Below, piece after piece: positions 1-10,554 of a stretch of DNA of 64,000 bases (the stretch's first letter is position 1; every line of letters begins with the position of its first letter). The notes under the pieces were generated by a model. That model was not told where the DNA came from. It made no database searches and was given only the letters and a program-made list of their open reading frames with translations. Source of the stretch: Hyposmocoma kahamanoa (lineage: Eukaryota; Arthropoda; Insecta; Lepidoptera; Cosmopterigidae); contig NW_020653726.1 in the NCBI RefSeq assembly GCF_003589595.1, forward strand, positions 14,967,405-15,031,404, read 5' to 3'. Position numbers and translations under genes: made by a program.

Positions 1-371
1 AAATCGATCAGAAAACGTATACATCACTAAACGTTGAATTTGGCCAAAGAAATGTACAAGCGGCAGTACCACGAAACTGAATGCATTATACAAAAGTACT
101 TTCTTTCGATATTCATGGCGTATTAACAAAGGATCACAAATCTATAGCATCAAGTAAAAGCAGCAATGTATTACAAATCATGAGACATACACGCGGTTGC
201 ATATTAGTTTTCTCGAAATTTATACAAAACCAAAATTTTTAAATAAATTATGCATCTTCTGATCACAAAATCACTTGCCCGTAGAAGGAAACGTCTGTGT
301 TTACCCGTTTACCCACAGTTATCGTGCTTTTGCAGTTTATAATGGCACAATTATGGATTTTTCGCGTTTTC
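1..371. other. Unannotated AT-rich flank
   Basis: No open frame, RNA gene or recognisable repeat is visible in this stretch. Confidence 0.5.
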
Positions 372-465
372 GACTGGTGTTTATCTACCATAACGGTCGA
401 GAGCGTTCTGAAGTGTAGCACTGCTACACTTCAGAACGCGCTCGACTGCAGCTTATAACCAGTCA
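372..465. repeat. Imperfect hairpin (foldback)
   Basis: The two arms meet near base 420. The inner arms, GCGTTCTGAAGTGTAGCA and its reverse complement, pair almost perfectly. The outer arms (GACTGGT and ACCAGTC) also pair, with mismatches between. No coding potential was seen. It could be a tiny foldback element or the palindromic core of a decayed MITE; no target duplication was found. Confidence 0.6.
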
Positions 466-625
466 AATTTTTAATATTGACGGTGACTGTACTAATCAGT
501 AGGTCCAATGCACATACAATATTGCCCGTAGTCCTACTGGTCCAACTAGTTGGATTACGCAGTTGGACACACAATATTGGGTTCACAATGTTGCTACTGA
601 ACATTTAATTGTAGTAATTTAATTA

Positions 626-930
626 TAGCAGTAGAGCTTCTTGTGAAAGCGTACGTCCAGTGAAGTGCTGCCACCTTACCTATTTCTGTCACCAAGCGGT
701 AATATTGAGCATTACTGCGTTTCGGTTCTGAAGGGTAAGGATGCTAATGAAATTACGGGACATGGATCTTGTCAACTTATGTCTCAGGATGACAGGCGCA
801 GTGGCAGTGTCCCTCTGATCTTTATGATTTTAAGATAGCAGTTGCACTTCCACTCAGAGGTGGAACTGCAACTGCTATGGACAGGCGTGTTGCTTACTAT
901 CAAGTGCACGACTTGAGTTATCAATTAAAA
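626..930 (+). repeat. Family A repeat, copy 1
   Basis: This is a copy of a ~300-bp dispersed repeat seen at least 14 times here in both orientations. It starts near GCAGTAGAGC, contains CTGCCACCTTACCTATTTCT, and ends near CAGGCGCACGACTTG followed by CGTCCCGTCACTTGGTAT and A-rich DNA. The short peptides it can encode recur with every copy, so they are by-products of the repeat and not genes. Size, dispersion and 5'-truncated or partial copies suggest a SINE-like or other non-autonomous element, but no clear Pol III boxes are visible. The class is unresolved. Confidence 0.75.
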
Positions 931-957
931 CAGAAAAATTAAAGTCATATGCACGTG

Positions 958-1403
958 AGGCGCACTATAAGTTTCCGGAATGAATTAGAAAAAAATACTA
1001 TAAATGGTCAGAAATTAATTTATTGTTTCTCAAAATATTCTCCGTTAGCATTAATGCACTTTTTCATACGAATGAACCAATTTTGAAAACATGCCACTCC
1101 TCCGTGACAATCTCTGAAACATATTTTTCATACTCTTCGACAGCCTATTCAGGTGATGAAAATCGTTGACCGCATAACTGGTTCTTAATTTTTGGAAATA
1201 AATAAAAGTCACAAGGTGCCAGGTCGGGACTGTACACGGGATGGCTCGAGATGCCCGAATCTCATGGTATGTCACATGCCTGTCTGTTTTAATCATACGG
1301 CGCACAGCATCGATGTTTTTGTTGTTCCATTTTCTAATGTTGTAATTACTTTTTAAATATTGTTTATGTAAGTGGCCAGTTCCGGAAACTTATAGTGCGC
1401 CCT
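958..1403 (-). mobile_element. Internally deleted mariner-like element
   Basis: The element is bounded by perfect 21-bp inverted repeats at 960-980 and 1381-1401, beginning GCGCACTATAAG. A TA follows the right end, as expected for Tc1/mariner; the left TA appears mutated. Just inside the right terminus is GTGGCCAGTTC, which is also present inside the right terminus of the complete mariner at 14548-15837, so the two families are related. At about 445 bp it is a MITE-sized deletion derivative. Confidence 0.8.
1051..1305 (-). pseudogene. Mariner transposase remnant with internal deletion
   Basis: The minus-strand frame begins RRMIKTDRHVTYHEIR, equivalent to the N-terminal helix-turn-helix region of mariner transposase (compare RRMIETDKRVTYQQIR in the complete copy at 14.6-15.7 kb). 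It then jumps to a C-terminal stretch containing VTFIYFQKL, equivalent to the DFYLF region around the third catalytic Asp. The central catalytic domain with the first two Asp residues is missing. The product cannot be active; such deletion derivatives usually depend on a transposase supplied by another copy. Confidence 0.75.
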
Positions 1404-1499
1404 ATGTATAAGACACGACAGGAATTCGAAATTTCGACCTCTTAATTGAAATGCAACCGCCCTTGTAACGAGTATTGTAAAGAAATTGGTAGCAAAGTT

Positions 1500-1871
1500 T
1501 AGCCGTGGGGCGACGGCTTAAGAATACATTGTCGCCTCCCCATACATGCCCGTGGGGGTCGTAAGAGGCGACCGAGGGCGTCACAAGTGTCCATCTGCTT
1601 AGCGTTGTGGTAGGCTCTGTGCCGACTGGATAGCGACCACAGTACACACGGCGGAAAACCCTCCACAGTGAAACGCTTTTGCGAATCGCGTTCAGGGATC
1701 AGTTGGTGTACATCCAGTGCATTTGGCCAGACCGGCAAAATGATAGTGACGGAGTGAAGATATTTGTATTTTCCATCCGTTACTCTCATCTCTGGACTGT
1801 ATTCGCACTTTCCATCAGGCGCGGTGCAGTCATTTTGTCGAGTCGCAATAAAAAAAAAAAAAAAAAAAAAA
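1500..1871 (+). mobile_element. Composite SINE-like element with LINE-derived 3' tail
   Basis: A 5' portion with CCCGTGGGGGTCGTAAGAGG precedes a 3' portion from about 1715 that is nearly identical to the 3' end of the LINE fragment at 53168-53575. Shared blocks include TTTGGCCAGACCGGCAAAAT and GGACTGTATTCGCACTTTCC. It ends in about 20 A residues (1851-1871). A short body with a borrowed LINE tail and poly(A) is typical of an element moved in trans by LINE machinery. It could instead be a LINE copy with a large internal deletion. Confidence 0.65.
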
Positions 1872-4677
1872 TATATATGAATACCACAATGTTTACTACA
1901 ATGATTTCCATATAGATATTTTTTGTGAAAATATTCCATCAGTTTATTGTATATATCGGTAATAATGTTTTGCAAAACAATAGGAACAAAAAATAAAATT
2001 TGTCGTCTCTACATTTTGTTATCGTATTAGTTCGCATAAGGCCTTGTGGAGTGTATGAAAAGCAATATTGTAATGTGGAATGACTGAACTAAATACCGGA
2101 AAGTAATTCCCCGTCTCATGAGGTTCACTCACGAAGTCACGAGTGACGTCAATCATATTGACACTACCATCAACAAATACACGTAATTCCTGATCTGCGC
2201 TATCAGGCATGCCAACATTAATTTAAAATACTACACCATACCTGTACGTTATTTAAAAAAAGGCCTGTAATGTATCTCGCGCTGTCGTGTTAGGTCTACT
2301 GTCACTACTAGACATGCCAAGAACGGCTGTTTGTCGATAATTAATTATACAGTATGCGATTTTTCAACAACTGTTATTGCAAATTATTGTCAGAAAACAT
2401 GTTACTCTGCTGTTTTGAAGTTTTGCATACAATATGACAATGATAAACATTGACCTACCAACAATGTAAGGGAATGATTTTTTAAAATTTATTGCATTGA
2501 TGGAGAATGAATATATTGTAGTGTTGCCAGACGGTTACATTTTTCGTAACATCATCTTTTCGTACCCAATACGTAAGTAATTTTTGTTTTTAAGGCAATT
2601 TTCGTAACTTTTGAGGGAACCCAACTATATTTGTTATTGTAAACCCTAAATAGTTTTCGAACGGACAAAAAGTACCTCAGAGATAGCGCAAACAAAATGA
2701 AATCTATAATTTACTGGTTATATCTTGATTTTTCTTGAACTAACTTACTTTTTTATTTTTACTGTTTAGACGCATGTATATCTCTAGCAATGAGAATTTT
2801 TAATTAAAAAAAACAAATTTTTAAACTGTAACGATATGTTATTTTCGAATCAAGTGCCCTGGTATCACCACGGCAACACTGATTGTGTAACCTGTTATAT
2901 CTGCCGTGAAACACACATCTCTATTATCTTAAGATAGGTGAGTTACGCGTAACAAGGTTAAACATAATTATTTCGGTCTACTTTATAAGAGTACAAAATA
3001 TTATTTTTTTGAAAAAATGTATTTACGAATATATAGTATACGCCAAATGCTTGCGTCTCATAACTTTAATGCTATTATAACGGGATTTTCATTTACCTAA
3101 ACTTAATTGATATAGGCAATATAATAACAAAGCGTTTGCGATAATACGCATACCTCTCGCAATTCGAGTTACGCGATATAATTCTTTTATTTTAACTTTA
3201 ATTATATAAAATAAATAAGTAAGTACGTAAAATAATAAATATAATTAATATCCAAAGTGGATTCGACAACATCAGAATTGTTATAATTACATTTGTAATG
3301 ATAATGAAAGACAACATTTTGTTTGCATTTTTATGATTAGGCCCAAATTAATTTGATCCATATTTACTACTTTCCACTTTTATGAATCTTATAATGAAAT
3401 AATATTTCATTTAGAACAAACGGTTTTATTAATATACCCAAATATAGGTACATAAACTTTTTACTTTTCTTTGGTACAGGAACTATTTATAATTTATAAT
3501 ATAAAATATTTGAAATGCCTATTTGCTGTAAATGAATATACATGAGATAGCCTTTGGCCAAAATCTTGACGCTAGTACTGGGCAGGGTCACGTAACTCAA
3601 AATAGGTGATACGCTTTACACGATAAGTATGACATTAATTAATGCTAAGAAATAAATGAAATCATAAAGAAATAACGATGACATTTACAAAGATAAAAAA
3701 GTCTATTGTAGTAAAGGTTAATTACAACGACTTTACATTAAACAATTGTCATTGTGGTTGTTAGTCACACGATATTGTGATATTGTATAAAATTCATATC
3801 AAACTTAGTTTCCCAAAACTAATGGTTTTAAAAATAAGTGAGATTGGTGTGACACGGCATATTTGTGGTTAAATCTGCTACTGTTAAATAAAGCTATTGT
3901 TATTGTAACCATTACTCAATAAATCAAAACAGTGGCTGTTTTTGGTATCAGTTGTATTTAAATTGATTGATATTTACTGCCTGTTAATCTCAAATGCTAA
4001 AATCTTAATTATTCCAATTGCATAAAACATTGAATTGTAGTTTAAGATATGTGACTTATAACAATAATGACTTATTATAATACTCGATAACAAAGAGAAC
4101 TTTATGTTGTGTACTGAAAGATTGTAATCGTCAAATTTGCAAATCATAACATATCGTAGCATCGCCCAACAATTTGATCAGCGCCATTTCTCTCTCACTG
4201 CCTATTGGCTATTGCATAGGTACTTGCTTGTTCGCGCGACGCAGTCGCAACAGCAGAACAACAGTATATTAACAGCAGTATAAACAGTTGTGCGATAATG
4301 AGTTACACATTGCATAAGAATAACGCGTTACGTTAGATACAAAAATACAAAATAATTTATTTTACAAATGAACTTGTGCAGGTACATTACAATTTAGTTA
4401 CGACAAAGAACCAGGTAACACAACTCAATTGTAGCGTATATCGCGTACAGAGAATTTCCTACGATTCCTGCACTAGGCAAAGCCTGTCTCGTAGGTAATC
4501 GATAAAAACATTGTTACTGTTAAAAGGATAGAGCCGAAGCAAGGAGAATTTTGTTAAAAAAAATTTTTTTTTTAATTGTACATATTATGATCAAAAATTA
4601 TTATTATTATACAATACATTATTTTATTTTGTCTTATCATATTTTTATATTATTTTAATAATAATATAATAATAATC
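1872..4677. other. AT-rich stretch without genes
   Basis: Short open frames occur, but none has a recognisable domain, splice context or repeated homolog in the window. There are scattered AT-rich simple runs. I see no supported gene or mobile element here. Confidence 0.5.
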
Positions 4678-4693
4678 TTTTCAACACATTTGC
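4678..4693. repeat. Left 16-bp inverted repeat flanking the recombinase gene
   Basis: TTTTCAACACATTTGC here is matched exactly, in inverted orientation, at 6866-6881. The pair brackets the Crypton-like recombinase with a span of about 2.2 kb. The similarity stops at the 16 bp. It may mark the limits of the mobile unit, or be two copies of a small repeat in opposite orientation. Confidence 0.45.
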
Positions 4694-4744
4694 TCGTAAC
4701 GGGCTTCTTATTGTATCGCTTTTAGGCTCATAAACCTAGCTATT

Positions 4745-4790
4745 GAACACGCGTTTGTAATTATATTACAAAACGTGTGTGTAATAAGTA
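4745..4790. repeat. Small hairpin
   Basis: A short palindrome centred on TATA pairs GCGTTTGTAAT with ATTACAAAACG. It lies just inside the left 16-bp inverted repeat of the recombinase unit. Confidence 0.4.
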
Positions 4791-5224
4791 TAGGCTTAAC
4801 CGGATTAAGATGTATCTCACAACAAGGCCTATGTATTAAAACTATGCATTCTTAAATTATCCGGGTTATGTCTTTGAAATTAACTTGGTCTATTAAAAAA
4901 ACAGCTCTAACCTACATATTATAAGATTCAAATTACAATGACAGTAATCCCAAACAAACAGGGTCACAGTTTTTTTTTTATTTCTGTTTAATACGGTTGT
5001 GTAGTCTTACCTTACAAATAATATTTTTATTAATAAATTTATATTTCTTATTTGATGTGATAAATATAGAAAAACATACACAATATACACCTATAAAACT
5101 TTAATTGAATAAAATTACTTATTTTGGATAATATTTTACACGAATTTGAGTGAAATAAGGACATATTTATATTATTTCGCATTGGCTGTTTAGGAATTTC
5201 ACCTAAGTCTCATTATTGCCGAAG

Positions 5225-5351
5225 CACCTGCGCGCGCATATCCGCGCCGCGGCGCCAGGCGCAGAAAAAATAACTCTGCGCGCCAATTTCCATTGATACG
5301 TTCGAAACATTTATATACGCTGTGTGTTAGATAATTACCTAGGTGTTTAAA
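5225..5351 (+). promoter_or_regulatory. Putative promoter of the recombinase gene
   Basis: A locally GC-rich block (GCGCGCGCATATCCGCGCCG) precedes a TATA-like ATTTATATAC at about 5309-5318, roughly 35-45 bp upstream of the ATG at 5352. In such AT-rich DNA this is a plausible core promoter. No initiator was defined with confidence. Confidence 0.4.
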
Positions 5352-6649
5352 ATGTCCTGCTCAAGCACGGAAGAAAACATTTTGATGGATTTAACACCGC
5401 CCGAAATCCTCACAGAGGCACAAAACGCAAGTGACAGTTTATTACCTTCGAAATCCAGAGAAAAATACATGGCTGCATATGAAACTTTTATACAATGGAA
5501 AACCAACAAAAAAGCGTCTTCGTTTTCAGAAAATGTTTTTCTTGCCTATTTTAATGAACTGGCGAATAGGTTTAAGCCCAGCTCGCTCTGGTGCATTTAT
5601 TCTATGTTAAAGACCACAGTAAAGAACAAGAATAACATAGACATAAAAAACTATTCAAATCTGACGGCATTTTTAAAGAGACGCTCTGATGGGTATGTTG
5701 CAAGAAAATCGAAGGTACTTTCGCCAACTGACGTCGAAAAGAAGCCCCCGATTATCAGTATTTAGCAACAAAGGTCAGTTGATCGTATTAAACCTTAATT
5801 TTTTTATGTTTTCATTTTTCTTGTATTATATTTGCGAAAATACCTATATTTTTAATTTATTTACAGGTTGCAATGATATTTGGTGTCACTGGCGCGTGTA
5901 GACGCCAAGAACTAAGCGAAGTAACGGCAAAAGACGTAGAAACTCATGGCCAAATGCTTTTGATTAAAATTAACAACACTAAAAATAAGGTACCGAGATC
6001 GTTTGCCATTCACGGTCCATTTTACGACATAGTAAAAAAGTACGAAGCGCTTAGGACAGATAAGGCAAAATCCGATCGGTTTTTTCAAAACTACCAGAAG
6101 GGTAGATGCGTGGCTCAGCCAATAGGCATTAATAAATTTGGTGCAATGCCTAAAGAAATTGCTAAGTTTTTAAATCTACCCGACCCGGATTTATACACTG
6201 GGCATAGTTTCCGAAGAACATCAGCTACATTGCTAGCTGACTCGGGAGCTGATTTGCTTACTTTAAAGCGTCATGGTGGCTGGCGATCTAGCACAGTTGC
6301 TGAGTCTTATGTTGAAGATTCAGTTCGAAATAAGTCCAACATATGTACTCAAATAACCCACGCTATAAATCTGGAGCCCCAGGTTAAGAAGATGTGTCCT
6401 GAACCGCAGCCATCCACCTCCCGTGATACAAGTTATTTGTTACCTAGGTTGTCTATTTCTGAGTCTTTAAATGAACCACCACCACTTTCATCCATATTTG
6501 TACACAATGAACCCGTATCACCGACTTTTACGCAAGAAGACAATAATGAAATAGTAACAAATAATATCACACAGACGGTTCAAATGCCTAACAAAACTGC
6601 ACGTTACCATTTTGAAAATTGTACATTTAACAATTGTTTTAATAATTAA
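5352..6649 (+). pseudogene. Crypton-like tyrosine recombinase, intron-containing, frameshifted
   Basis: Exon 1 (5352-5773) starts at the ATG of MSCSSTEEN and carries the N-terminal core-binding part, including LAYFNELANRFKPSSLW. Exon 2 (5867-6649) carries the catalytic domain: the first Arg in GACRRQEL, the His-x-x-Arg box in TGHSFRRT, HGGW, and the nucleophile-region Tyr in VAESYVEDS. This gives the R..HxxR..W..Y set of tyrosine recombinases, in the form found in insect Crypton-like elements. A 93-bp intron (GT at 5774, AG at 5865-5866) joins the exons in phase 0. The frame across the splice reads APDYQYLATK into VAMIFGVTGACRR, but it does not match the frame that enters exon 1. Net loss of one base (mod 3) near 5737-5743, after the DVEK codons, breaks the protein. 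The C-terminal ~100 residues are low complexity. No function in the host is supported. Confidence 0.8.
5774..5866 (+). other. Intron of the recombinase gene
   Basis: The donor is AAG|GTCAGT and the acceptor TTTACAG|GTT, with a pyrimidine and AT-rich interior. Length is 93 bp. Coding similarity in one frame runs directly across the junction. Confidence 0.75.
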
Positions 6650-6814
6650 ATTTAAATAACTACACTTTTGATAAAATCAAGATACAATGACTTTGATAGG
6701 CTTTGGAGACTCTTAATTAATTGTTATTGATAGATATAGTATAGAATAGAATAATATTATTTACATTAACGTGAGCTTAATATAGTATTCAGTGTATCTG
6801 TATAATTAATGCCA

Positions 6815-6820
6815 AATAAA
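6815..6820 (+). terminator. AATAAA polyadenylation signal
   Basis: The AATAAA lies about 165 bases after the recombinase stop codon and is the likely 3' processing signal of that transcription unit. Confidence 0.45.
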
Positions 6821-6865
6821 GCTATTTTTCATTTCCATTTTACTCAAGTTTGTTTCATTTTCCTC

Positions 6866-6881
6866 GCAAATGTGTTGAAAA
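6866..6881. repeat. Right 16-bp inverted repeat flanking the recombinase gene
   Basis: This is the exact reverse complement of 4678-4693, placed just after the polyadenylation signal region. Confidence 0.45.
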
Positions 6882-6897
6882 ACGTCGTATGAAACAC

Positions 6898-6976
6898 GTG
6901 TGCTTTGATCATTACACTCTCGGCTTTCTTATCGCCTAGTAATAACGCCTCGTGTGTAATGACCAACTTAGCACAC
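6898..6976. repeat. Imperfect hairpin downstream of the recombinase
   Basis: The arms GTGTGCTTTGATCATTACAC and GTGTAATGACCAACTTAGCA(CAC) pair over most of their length. The segment follows TTTCCTCGCAA, a combination also seen just before the hairpin at 54413-54562. Confidence 0.5.
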
Positions 6977-7149
6977 TTGTATCATAATGTACTATTATTT
7001 TACTCTTACAAGGGTACAAAGTTTTTACAATGTAATTTACATGAAAATGCTTAAATAATAATATTAGATTATATATATATTGTATAATGTATAATATTCA
7101 TTCTATTTTTAATTCAATACCAATTACCTTATATATACATTTATAAAAG

Positions 7150-7272
7150 ATGAGTGTGTGTCTTTAAGGCATTGTGTGTGTGTATGTGTGTGTGCGTAAG
7201 TGCGAGGGTGCGTGCGTGTGTGTGTGCGTGCGTGCGTGCATGTGAGTCGGTGGGTGTGTGCGTGCGTGCACG
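7150..7272. repeat. GT-rich microsatellite
   Basis: An impure (TG)n and (TGCG)n tract. It abuts the 3' end of the minus-strand LINE (stop codon at 7301-7303), so it may be that element's terminal simple repeat. Confidence 0.8.
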
Positions 7273-7300
7273 TATATGGATTAAGGATTGAGGCAGTGAA

Positions 7301-10262
7301 CTAGCGCACCTCCTTTAACAAGTCCTCTATTTCATTGTATGTCAACGTGCGTAGCAACTTATTGACCTTATGCTTAAGTTCCGAATTTGAGCAGAGCTTG
7401 ACGCTGTACAAGGTGTTAGCTCTATTGTAGATATGCGGATGCATGAATTTTGGAAATCTTCTAGCGAAGATGGAGTTTATAGCTGGTAGATGAAGTTTAA
7501 AAAGCCTATTTTCGAGTAACTTACAATAATTAGGAGAAGAAGTCACTTCACGATGCACCAGAACCATACCTCCGAGTAGAAAGAGACCGCGAACCGATAG
7601 GACCCCATACTCCTCGTATAGAGCAGTAGTTGGATATTTGATGGGTTTTTTCATCATTACTTTCAGAACGGATCGTTGTGCCCTCTCAATCAACATCATG
7701 TTTTGCTTTCCAGCGCCACCCCAAACAGTGATACAATAGGTAATAATGGATCGGCATAGAGCCTTGTATATCATCCCCAGTAAGCTTATGTTGGCCGCCG
7801 CTCGGAGATTCCTAAAAAAGTATATTAATTTACGTACTCTTTTGGCGGTAGCAACCAAGTGGTCTCCGAAGGTGAGCCTCTGATCTATAACTACGCCAAG
7901 ATATTTTACATTTGCGGCCCGACTGATGCTTTGACACTTGCAAGACGCTCGTGACGCTTTTCAGGGTCGCAAGAATGAACCGGGATTTCAGGGGAGTACA
8001 AAGGAGCAGAGGCACTTGTCTTATCGAAACACAAAAAATGGGTTTTCGTCAAGTTTAGCGTCAAGAGATTGCCACGAAGCCAAGCAGCTATCCGCGACAT
8101 ACCGCACTCGACCAAACTATATACATTGGACCAATTAGGACCACGGAAAATAATGGCGGTATCGTCTGCATAGCAGACGGTGTCAGTGTGGTCCAGAACA
8201 GCGACAATATCATTTATGTACACAATAAAAAGGGTGGGGCCCAGCACACTCCCTTGAGGTACCCCAAAGTCAATGGGCATGGGATTGCTTAATTGATTTA
8301 GAATTCTTGTGCTCTGGGAACGACCAGACAGATAGCTATGAAACCAGTCGAGTGCGATGCCACGAATACCAAGAGATTACAACTTTCGAACAAGAATGGG
8401 TATGGACACGGTATCGAAGGCCTTCGCCAAATCGAGAAAAACCCCCATACAGCCCACCAACCCCAACAACCCTTCTTGCTGTCCAGGTGATCCGATATTA
8501 TGTTAGTAAGCAAAGAGACCGCATCCTGAGCGGATTTTCCGCGTCTAAAGCCGAACTGTCGGTCAGATATTAATTTTATTTTTTTCTAGAAAATCAACAA
8601 GACGCTTAACTAGTTTTTCTAGAATTTTGGAGAAGCAACTTAATAGGGAAATTGGTCTGTAGTTATTGGGATCATATTTATTCCCAGCTTTAAAAATCGG
8701 GATCACAGTCGCAGACTTCCACTCAGTAGGAAAGATCCCTTCTGTTAGGCTAAGATTACAAATGTAAGCAAATGGCACGAGAAGATTGTTTTTGGTAATA
8801 TTTAAAAATCGATTGGAGATACCATCTTGGCCTGGGGCCGTCAAGCCTCATACTGTCAATTAGAGAAAGTATCTCTGCTTCATCTGTTGGCAGCATGAAA
8901 AAGGAGTTAAGAGGCGATGCTTTAAGTTTCACTTTGGCTACAAGTGATTCCTGTGTCACCTGAATGGAGGTCAGTATTTTGTCTGCAAGCCTTTTTCCTA
9001 CATTCGCGAAGAATTCGTTACAATGGTTCACCGAATCAATAGTGCTTTCTTTGGTCCTTGTTAATTCAGATGATGCATGGTTTTGCCTTTTAGAGTGAGC
9101 AAAAGTTCTAATAGAGCCCCAAAGTTTTTTAGGATTATCTTTATTTTGTTCTAGCACCAATGTCTCATGCTGCTTCTTCAGTTTTCTTAGTAAGTTATTA
9201 TGAAAGTTTTTGTAACGGGTGTATATCTGAACGAGTGTTTTATTATTTGGGTCATTACGAACCTTCGCATGTAAGTTGTCTCTGTGCTTGGAGCATCTGA
9301 TAAGGCCAGGGGTCATCCAGGTTTTTAATGTGAATTTAGAACGACTTACAGAGATCTGGGAGGTGAGGGTTGTAATGGCTGAAACAATACCCATAAAAGT
9401 TGAAACCGCATCATCTACTGAAGATTTGTTAAAAACCGTCGTCCATTCGGTACAGCTTAATTCTTTGACGATTTCGTCGTAGTCAACTTTATTTACAAAC
9501 CGCTTTATATTCCTTGTGTTGCGTCTTTTAAGAAAGATACCTGTTGCAACTAGAAGATGGTCCGTGACATCAGATCAACATACAACTCCAATAGCGGGAT
9601 GCCCTGACGCAACGTGCACATCGTCCAGACAAGAATTTGCTCTAGGGGGTTTGTTGATAGTGGGAATTAAGTCTAGTTCGGCAAGTAAACACAGGTATCT
9701 ACTGCTTGCTTCCAGATGTGGACTGCCAGTGTCAGAAAGGATGTTAATATTTATTACGCCTGCAATGATAGTACACGGAGAGGGCTTGATAGAGTTGATG
9801 TTACTTTCAAGTGAATTAAGAAATGCTGTGATATTCATGAAAGAGGGAGAACGATAAATGGCAAACAGATTCGCATGATTTTTCAAGATGTGTAAACAAT
9901 TAGCACCTTCTAAGAGCGGTTCAGTAACTTCCGGTTCCCAGGTGTTACTAACATAAGCGATCACATCTCCTGCTTTGTTTATGTACCTATGAGTCCTAAA
10001 AGCTGAGAAGCCCTCCATTTGAGGTATTATAGATTTCGTTAAGCCAACATTCCGTAAGTATCAAAACATCAAATTCAATGTCCAGTCTTGCAAATGTCAA
10101 CAACTAATCGACAAAATTGTGATGTATGCTTTTAATGTTCATAGTAAGCACTTTAAAGTTAAACTGATCAGTGAATAAAGATTTACATGATTCAGGCTGT
10201 TCGACTATATGGCAAGGTAAGTCAGACGAGTCGAGATCCCTCATGTAATCTAAATTAGCCAT
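7301..10262 (-). pseudogene. LINE ORF2 pseudogene: endonuclease and reverse transcriptase
   Basis: A likely start at 10262 (MANLDYMRDLD) is followed by an endonuclease region with VLTMNIKSI, VLILTECWLNE and a GVININIL block in which the usual catalytic Asp is replaced by Val. A linker follows, then reverse transcriptase with NNYRPISLLS, FGFRRGKSAQDAV, a VFLDLAKAFDT block that needs a frame change, GVPQGSVLGPTLF and the catalytic CYADDTAIIF. The C-terminal thumb region is at 7301-7858. An in-frame stop lies after IHHNFVD, and frameshifts are evident near 10020, 8830, 8450 and 7930. In its intact form this protein would nick target DNA and copy the element RNA into the genome. Confidence 0.85.
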
Positions 10263-10554
10263 TATCATAAACTATTCGTACATGGAGCTGAAAGATATTA
10301 GAGAAGACTATTGCCATGTAAAGACCAGTAGTAAGTGCCTGAATATGATTAAATATTATACGAGGGTAGTTACGTGAGGGGTTGTAATTGTAGTAGGTCC
10401 GGTAGGTATGTGTGGAGTGGAAGAAACTGTTAGTCGTGTATGTTAATGAGATAGAATTCAAAACGTAACCAATTAAAATAATGAAAATGAACCACGGAAT
10501 AAGACATCCTGCAGTCCGTAGAAACACTAGCCGCAAACTGAAACTTTAGCTTCA

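Noticed and set aside
7150..7272. Z-DNA or regulatory GT tract
   Set aside because: Position directly at the LINE 3' end makes a transposon tail the simpler explanation.
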